From Actinophytocola sp035995025 (GTDB lineage: Bacteria; Actinomycetota; Actinomycetes; Mycobacteriales; Pseudonocardiaceae): a DNA stretch of 64,000 nt. Positions 59,236-64,000 of the stretch are shown here, piece after piece (position 1 is the first letter of the stretch; each line of letters begins with the position of its first letter). The stretch covers positions 9,939 to 73,938 of the forward strand of contig DASYKY010000044.1 of assembly GCA_035995025.1 (NCBI GenBank), read 5' to 3'. The notes below the pieces were generated by a model, which was not told the DNA's origin, made no database searches, and was given only the letters and a program-made list of their open reading frames with translations. The translations under genes were made by a program, and so were the position numbers.

Positions 59236-61544
59236 GGGGGTGGGTGAACGACCTCGCCCTGGGAGTCCGGCTGGCTGTCGGGGGCGGCCGGACTTCCTGG
59301 GCGAGGCTCGTCCTCAGCACGCTCGGCATCACCGTGGCGGTGACCGTGCTGCTCGTCGGCGCGTCCGTCGGCACGATGGTCGAGGGCTACCAGAACCGGT
59401 CGATGGCCAACGCGATCGGCACGAACCAGCCGATCGAGGGCGTCGACCCGACCTACGTGCAGTGGGGCGCCACCCAGTACCGCGGCGACTCCATCGACGC
59501 CGAGTACGTCCAGGCCGAGGGCGACAACCATCCGGTGGCCCACGGCATGAGCGAGCTGCCCGGGCCGGGCGAGATCGTGGCCTCACAAGCGCTCGCGGAC
59601 CTGCTGGCCTCGCCGGACGGTGAGCTGCTGCGACCGCGGTTCCCGGGAAAGATCGTCGAGATCCTGGACCCGTCGGTGGTGCCCGAACCCGACGAGCTGA
59701 TGGCCTATGTCGGCACGGACAAGAACCTCGCCAAGAACCCGAACGCCCAGCCCGTGTACAAGTTCGGCGACGCCGGGGCACGGTTCGTCCTGCCGCCGGA
59801 GCTGCTCGTGCCGATCCTGGTCGGCGTGGTCGTGCTGCTGCTGCCGGTGTTCATCTTCGTGGCCTCGAGCAGCCGCATCGCGGGCGCCGAGCGGGACCGG
59901 CGCCTTTCGGCGCTGCGGCTCGTGGGCTCGGGATCGCGGCAGGTACGCCGGATCGCGGCGGCCGAGTCGCTGGTCAGCGCGCTCGTGGGGCTCGTGCTCG
60001 GCACCGGGTTGTTCCTCCTGCTCCGGCAGTTCGCCGAGGGCGTCACCCTGTTCGACCTCAGCGTGTACGTCGACGACGTGCGGCCCGACCCGGTGCTCGC
60101 CGTGGTCATCGCGTTGCTCGTGCCCGCGCTGTCGGTGCTCACGGCGCTGTTCGCGCTGCGCCGCACGATCATCGAGCCGCTCGGCGTGGTGCGCTACGCC
60201 AAGCCGATCCGCCGCCGGGTGTGGTGGCGGCTCGTCCTGATCGCGGCCGGCATCGCGTTGCTGGTGACCCAGTTCGGCCTGGCGAAGGGCTCCAACACCT
60301 GGAGCGTCGCCGTGACCGCCGGGGTGGCGCTGCTGCTCATCGGCGTGCCGGTGCTGTTGCCGTGGCTCGTGGAGCGGGTGGCCGGCCGGATGGACGGCGG
60401 GCCGTCGTCCTGGCAGCTCGCGATCCGCCGGCTGCAGCTGGACAGCGGCACGTCGGCCCGCGTGGTCGGCGGCGTGGCGGTCGTGCTGGCCGGGGCGATC
60501 GCCCTGCAGACCGTGCTGATGACCGCGGAGAGCGACGTCGGCCCGAGCGGGTCCAGCGAGGACGCCGCGCCGACGGTCGAGGTGTCGGCCACGGCGGAGA
60601 TCGCCGACGACGTCGTGGCGGACGTGCGGGCCCTGCCCGCGGTGAACGACACGCACACCGTGAAGATCGCGCAGGGCTACCAGCCGGGCGGGGACCTGCG
60701 AGCCGAGAGCTTCGCCATCGGCGTGATGGACTGCGCGACGATCAACGAGATGACCGACATCCGTGGCTGCGCGGACGGGAAGAGCTGGCTCGTCAGCAAC
60801 TGGGGCACGCCGCCGGAACCCGGCCAGCGGCTGGAGTTCCGCGAGTACGGGCAGGGCGGGGCCGTCGACGCGCCGAACGACTTCGAGACGGCCGGTGCCT
60901 TCACCGTGCCCGAGGACGTGGTGCCGATCTCGATGCCGGGTCGCACGCCGATCTACCAGACGCTGATCGTCACGCCGGGCGCGCTGGGGGCGGCGAAGAT
61001 CCCGGCCGAGAACGTCGCCGTGCACGTGATGGTGGACGACCTCGACTCCGACGGCGTGGAGCGGCTGCGCAACGCGCTCGCCGCGTACGGACCGGACGTC
61101 TACGTCTTCACGAGCAACACGACGGCCGACCTCAACACGACCCAGCGGACGTTCATCGCCGTGCGCAACGGGCTCTACGCCGGGTCGCTGTTCACCTTGC
61201 TGCTCGCCGGGGTGAGCCTGCTGGTGCTCGCGCTGGAGCACATCCGGGAACGCCGCCGGCCGCTCGCCATCCTCGCGGCCTCCGGTGTGCCGCAAGGAGT
61301 CCTGGCCCGCTCGCTGCTCTGGCAGGTGGCGCTGCCGATCGCGCTCGGCGTGCTCGTGGCGGTGCTGACCGGGGTGGGCCTCGCGGGGCTGATCGTCCGG
61401 CTGACGGGCGACCCGCTGACGATCGACTGGCTCGGCGTCGGGCTTCTGTCGGCATCCGCGGCGGCACTGTCGGTGCTGGTGACCGCGATGACGCTGCCGT
61501 TCCTGCGCAGCGCCACGCGGCTCACCTCGCTACGGACCGAGTGA
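59232..61544 (+). CDS. ABC transporter permease, FtsX/MacB-like
   Basis: A 770-residue permease with two FtsX-type membrane modules. The first helix is at about residues 24-45 (LVLSTLGITVAVTVLLVGAS), a large extracytoplasmic domain follows, then three helices (PILVGVVVLLLPVFIFVASS; ALVGLVLGTGLFLLL; AVVIALLVPALSVLTALFAL), and the pattern repeats in the second half. The large outer domains suggest export of a peptide or a drug, as in MacB/BceB-like systems. The GTG overlaps the ATPase stop. The PadR-ABC layout points to inducible resistance. Confidence 0.88.
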   Translation: MRGWVNDLALGVRLAVGGGRTSWARLVLSTLGITVAVTVLLVGASVGTMVEGYQNRSMANAIGTNQPIEGVDPTYVQWGATQYRGDSIDAEYVQAEGDNHPVAHGMSELPGPGEIVASQALADLLASPDGELLRPRFPGKIVEILDPSVVPEPDELMAYVGTDKNLAKNPNAQPVYKFGDAGARFVLPPELLVPILVGVVVLLLPVFIFVASSSRIAGAERDRRLSALRLVGSGSRQVRRIAAAESLVSALVGLVLGTGLFLLLRQFAEGVTLFDLSVYVDDVRPDPVLAVVIALLVPALSVLTALFALRRTIIEPLGVVRYAKPIRRRVWWRLVLIAAGIALLVTQFGLAKGSNTWSVAVTAGVALLLIGVPVLLPWLVERVAGRMDGGPSSWQLAIRRLQLDSGTSARVVGGVAVVLAGAIALQTVLMTAESDVGPSGSSEDAAPTVEVSATAEIADDVVADVRALPAVNDTHTVKIAQGYQPGGDLRAESFAIGVMDCATINEMTDIRGCADGKSWLVSNWGTPPEPGQRLEFREYGQGGAVDAPNDFETAGAFTVPEDVVPISMPGRTPIYQTLIVTPGALGAAKIPAENVAVHVMVDDLDSDGVERLRNALAAYGPDVYVFTSNTTADLNTTQRTFIAVRNGLYAGSLFTLLLAGVSLLVLALEHIRERRRPLAILAASGVPQGVLARSLLWQVALPIALGVLVAVLTGVGLAGLIVRLTGDPLTIDWLGVGLLSASAAALSVLVTAMTLPFLRSATRLTSLRTE

Positions 61545-62498
61545 TCAGCCCGCCAGTCCCCACGCGGCGGACATGTGCCACGCAGCGCAGATGCCGACGT
61601 CGAGCAGGAAGGCGCCCGCGGTGCCGCACTGGCCGTCGGCGGTGCCCGGGTCGAGCGGCTGGCCGTGCCCCATGCCGGTGATCGTGTAGGTCTCCACCAG
61701 GGTGCGGCCGCCGCTCGCGTACACCGCGTGCGGGTAGCCGGCCACCGTGTCGGTGCTCGTCGGCGTGGCCGGGATGCCGTGCACGTTGGTCCACTGCTCG
61801 ACGATCTCGGTCATGTTCGACGGGCTGACGGTGAAGTCGGCGTCGCCCTGCCAGACGCTGACCGTCGGCCACGGCCCGGTGTGGTCGCTCGCCCCGCGCA
61901 CAGCGTCGCCGAGCTGGGCGGGCGTCTGGTTCTTGCCGGGGTTCATGCAGGTGAACGCGTCCACCATGCTGATCGCGCACTTGTACGGCAGGCCCGCGAC
62001 GATCCCGCCACCGGCGAACATGTCCGGGTAGGCGGCGAGCATCACCGAGGTCATCGCGGCGCCCGCGGACAGGCCGGTCACGTCCACCCGGGCGGGGTCG
62101 GCGCCGGTGTCGGTGATCTGCTTGCGGACCATCTGGGCGATCGACTCCGCCTCGCCCTGGCCGCGCGCGATGTCGCCCGCTTCGAACCAGTTGAAGCAGG
62201 AGTTCAGGTTGTTGCCGCTCTGCTGCTGGGGCAGCACCACGGAGAAGCCGAACCGGTCGGCGAGCTGGGTCCAGCCGGACCCGGTGCCGTAGCCGGCGGC
62301 GTTCTGCGTGCAGCCGTGCAGGGCGACGACGACCGGCCGGCCCGCGGGCAGGCCGTCGGGGACGTAGCGGAACATCTTGAGCGCGCCCGGGTTGCTGCCG
62401 AACCCGGTCACCTCCACGATGCTTGCCGCGGAGGCGGAGGTCGTGCCGGCCAGCAGGCCGGCGAGCAGGGTGACTATGACGAGCAGGACCTTCTTCAT
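61545..62498 (-). CDS. Secreted PHB-depolymerase-like esterase
   Basis: A 317-residue secreted alpha/beta hydrolase. The signal peptide ends at SASA (about residue 24). Catalytic features are HGCTQNAAGY (oxyanion region, 61-70), the nucleophile Ser144 in TGLSAGAAM, and His in GMGHGQP; paired Cys residues suggest disulfides. It resembles extracellular polyhydroxybutyrate depolymerase/feruloyl-esterase types. ATG 62498 with a GAGGTG site. A CRP-like palindrome lies only 13-28 nt upstream of the start. Confidence 0.87.
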   Translation of the reverse strand: MKKVLLVIVTLLAGLLAGTTSASAASIVEVTGFGSNPGALKMFRYVPDGLPAGRPVVVALHGCTQNAAGYGTGSGWTQLADRFGFSVVLPQQQSGNNLNSCFNWFEAGDIARGQGEAESIAQMVRKQITDTGADPARVDVTGLSAGAAMTSVMLAAYPDMFAGGGIVAGLPYKCAISMVDAFTCMNPGKNQTPAQLGDAVRGASDHTGPWPTVSVWQGDADFTVSPSNMTEIVEQWTNVHGIPATPTSTDTVAGYPHAVYASGGRTLVETYTITGMGHGQPLDPGTADGQCGTAGAFLLDVGICAAWHMSAAWGLAG

Positions 62499-62510
62499 GC
62501 CGCACCTCAC

Positions 62511-62526
62511 TGTGATCGGCATCACT
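62511..62526. promoter_or_regulatory. CRP/GlxR-like site TGTGATCGGCATCACT
   Basis: One mismatch from TGTGA-N6-TCACA (last base T), with a perfect inner palindrome GTGAT-GCCG-ATCAC. It lies just upstream of the esterase start, a position more suited to repression. Confidence 0.6.
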
Positions 62527-62572
62527 TTCCATCGACGTTAGGTAATTTCCGCCCAGATCGTGAGAGCGGTGA

Positions 62573-62602
62573 CCACCACATTCACCACGGTGATTGTGGT
62601 GG
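62573..62602. promoter_or_regulatory. 30-bp near-perfect palindrome between divergent esterase genes
   Basis: The left half CCACCACATTCACC (62573-62586) and the right half GGTGATTGTGGTGG (62589-62602) match at 13 of 14 positions around a 2-bp centre. It lies midway between the two divergent secreted hydrolase genes and is a strong candidate for a dimeric regulator's operator. Confidence 0.75.
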
Positions 62603-62673
62603 CCACACGCATATCTCCCCGGCCGGGCGCTCCCTAGCGTCTGGCTCGCAGCGTCGCGCAGGGAGGTTCATCC

Positions 62674-63957
62674 ATGATCGCCCGGATCGCCGTACTAGCC
62701 ACCGCAGTGCTCGCGCTCGGCGGCCCAACCGCGGTGGCCGACACCGTCCACAGTGGAGCGCACTGTGGCCGGGCGGACCGCCTGCACGTGCCCTTCGCGC
62801 AGCGCCAGGAGGTTTCCTGCCTCGACGAGCTGACCACCGCCGGCACCGTCGCGTCCGGGCACACGGTCGAGGCGGACTGGACCGGGCTGACGCAGGCGTC
62901 GCTGCCGCAACCGAGTGGCGTGCCGGGCATCCAGGTGGACGGCTACTTCCCGGACACCTCCACCACGAATGCCCACCACGGCTGGAACCACGACGCGCAG
63001 TTCGTGCTGCGGCTGCCGGACCGCTGGAACGGCGGGCTGGTCGTGTCCGGCACGCCCGGCAACCGCCCGCAGTACGCGAACGACCGCGCGATCGCCGACT
63101 CGGTGCTGGCAAAGGGATACGCGTTCGCCGCGACCGACAAGGGCAACACCGGCCCGGCCTTCTACCACGACGGCCGCCGCCCCGGTGACGCGATCGCGGA
63201 ATGGAACAGCCGCGTCACCCAGCTGGCGATCGCGGCGAAAGCCGTTGTGGCACAACGGTACGGCCACGTGCCGTCCCGGACGGTCGCGGCCGGCATCTCG
63301 AACGGCGGCTACCTCGTGCGCTGGCAGCTGGAGAACAACCCGTGGCTCTACGACGGCGGGGTGGACTGGGAGGGCACGCTGTGGACGGCGAACGGCCCGA
63401 ACCTGCTCGACGTGCTGCCGGCGGCGATGCGCGCGTACCCGGCCTACGCGGCGGGCTCGGCGCAGGCGCACCAGGCGATGCTGGACGCGGGCTTCGCGCC
63501 GGGCTCGGAGTTCCTGTGGCCGTACCACAACCAGGTCTACTGGGACTTCACGCAGCGCACGTACCGCGAGGAGGTGGACCCGTCGTTCGACGGTGACCTC
63601 GACGCGGGGATCCCGTACTGCGCGAGCGGCACCCCGAACTGCGACGCGGACTACGACTACGCGACGCGGCCGGCGTCCGTGCACCGCGCGATCGTCCGGA
63701 TCGGCCTGACGGGCCGCATCGCCAAGCCGCTGATCACCCTGCACGGCACGCTGGACACCCTGCTCCCGATCGCCCGTGACTCGGACGTCTACGCCCGCAT
63801 GATCCACGACGCGGGCCGTGGCAACCTGTTCCGCTACCACCGCATCGAGCACGGCAACCACGTGGACGGCCTGGTGGACACCTACCCGGACCAGCTGGAG
63901 CCGATGGCCCCACACTTCCGCACCGCCTTCGACGAACTGGCAGCCTGGATCCGCTGA
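62674..63957 (+). CDS. Secreted tannase/3-hydroxybutyrate-oligomer-hydrolase-like esterase
   Basis: A 427-residue secreted hydrolase. The signal peptide ends at AVA (residue 22). The N-terminal part holds Cys residues (AHCGRADR, VSCLDEL) that may pair. The nucleophile is in VAAGISNGGYLV (Ser at about residue 209), and candidate Asp and His are in LHGTLDTLLPI and IEHGNHVDG. The family contains tannases and 3HB-oligomer hydrolases. With the divergent PHB-depolymerase-like gene this suggests extracellular polyester breakdown. GGGAGG precedes the ATG. Confidence 0.83.
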   Translation: MIARIAVLATAVLALGGPTAVADTVHSGAHCGRADRLHVPFAQRQEVSCLDELTTAGTVASGHTVEADWTGLTQASLPQPSGVPGIQVDGYFPDTSTTNAHHGWNHDAQFVLRLPDRWNGGLVVSGTPGNRPQYANDRAIADSVLAKGYAFAATDKGNTGPAFYHDGRRPGDAIAEWNSRVTQLAIAAKAVVAQRYGHVPSRTVAAGISNGGYLVRWQLENNPWLYDGGVDWEGTLWTANGPNLLDVLPAAMRAYPAYAAGSAQAHQAMLDAGFAPGSEFLWPYHNQVYWDFTQRTYREEVDPSFDGDLDAGIPYCASGTPNCDADYDYATRPASVHRAIVRIGLTGRIAKPLITLHGTLDTLLPIARDSDVYARMIHDAGRGNLFRYHRIEHGNHVDGLVDTYPDQLEPMAPHFRTAFDELAAWIR

Positions 63958-63964
63958 GCCCCCA

Positions 63965-64000
63965 CCCCGCGAGTCCAACGCTCAGGCCCCGCGAGTCCAA
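63965..64000. repeat. Direct repeat at window end: CCCCGCGAGTCCAA twice
   Basis: Two identical 14-bp copies (63965-63978 and 63987-64000) separated by CGCTCAGG. The array may continue beyond the window. It follows the esterase stop directly, as expected of a dispersed intergenic repeat. Confidence 0.75.

Overview
The window is a GC-rich, densely packed chromosomal segment from a filamentous-type actinobacterium, most likely of the Pseudonocardiales (an Amycolatopsis-like genome would fit). The reasons are strong G/C bias at third codon positions, many GTG starts, ATGA/GTGA stop-start overlaps, several apparently leaderless genes, a PknG-type kinase, an ESX (type VII) substrate operon and an L,D-transpeptidase lipoprotein. 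The genus call is inference from style, not from a search.

Left flank (1-11.7 kb): the 3' end of pknG, a metallophosphoesterase, a hotdog thioesterase, a five-gene operon of WXG100/PPE-like ESX proteins, an AraC-type regulator, a lipoprotein L,D-transpeptidase with a perfect CRP/GlxR-type site upstream, a cold-shock gene with a strong terminator, a ribbon-helix-helix-like small protein with a good leaderless promoter, an orphan CopZ-like metallochaperone, and a tRNA-Glu/Asp/Phe cluster.

Centre (11.8-47.5 kb): one large surface-polysaccharide locus built from two converging arms. The + arm (11.9-24.5 kb) starts with a WbaP-type initiating sugar-phosphate transferase. It continues with a nucleotide-sugar module (C-methyltransferase, RfbF-like nucleotidyltransferase, PIG-L deacetylase, epimerase, DUF4910 protein), a Wzx flippase, a GT2, a polysaccharide pyruvyl transferase, an RmlC-like epimerase, a GSA-like aminotransferase and a methyltransferase. 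The - arm (45.9-24.4 kb) carries a nucleotide-sugar dehydrogenase, GT4, two Wzz-like proteins with degenerate nucleotide-binding folds, an asparagine-synthase-like amidotransferase, a fused Zn-dehydrogenase/Gfo-Idh oxidoreductase, a heparinase II/III protein, a beta-helix lipoprotein and an O-antigen ligase/polymerase. It ends with a complete GDP-D-glycero-alpha-D-manno-heptose pathway in which GmhB and GmhA are fused, then a PAP2 phosphatase. A UDP-glucose dehydrogenase gene diverges from the right end. Together these suggest a Wzx/Wzy-type polysaccharide containing heptose, uronic acid and an unusual amino- or C-methyl sugar, possibly with pyruvate and amide decorations.

Right flank (47.6-64 kb): ordinary accessory and housekeeping genes with unusually clear regulatory DNA. 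They include a VOC protein; a PP2C-like phosphatase divergent from a small HTH protein plus a stand-alone Clp-N protein, separated by two matching palindromes; a DUF5655 protein; a YczE membrane protein divergent from its MocR regulator with an 18-bp operator; a block of five hairpins; a secreted Ala/Pro-rich protein; an ECF-like sigma factor with a partner carrying a (Gly-Asp-His)7 repeat; an aminotransferase; a DUF445 membrane protein; a CGNR zinc-finger regulator; a PadR-ABC exporter operon with a clear operator; and two secreted esterases divergent from a 30-bp near-palindrome. Three convergent gene pairs here share a CTAG as both stop codons. No insertion sequence, prophage, CRISPR array or rRNA was seen.
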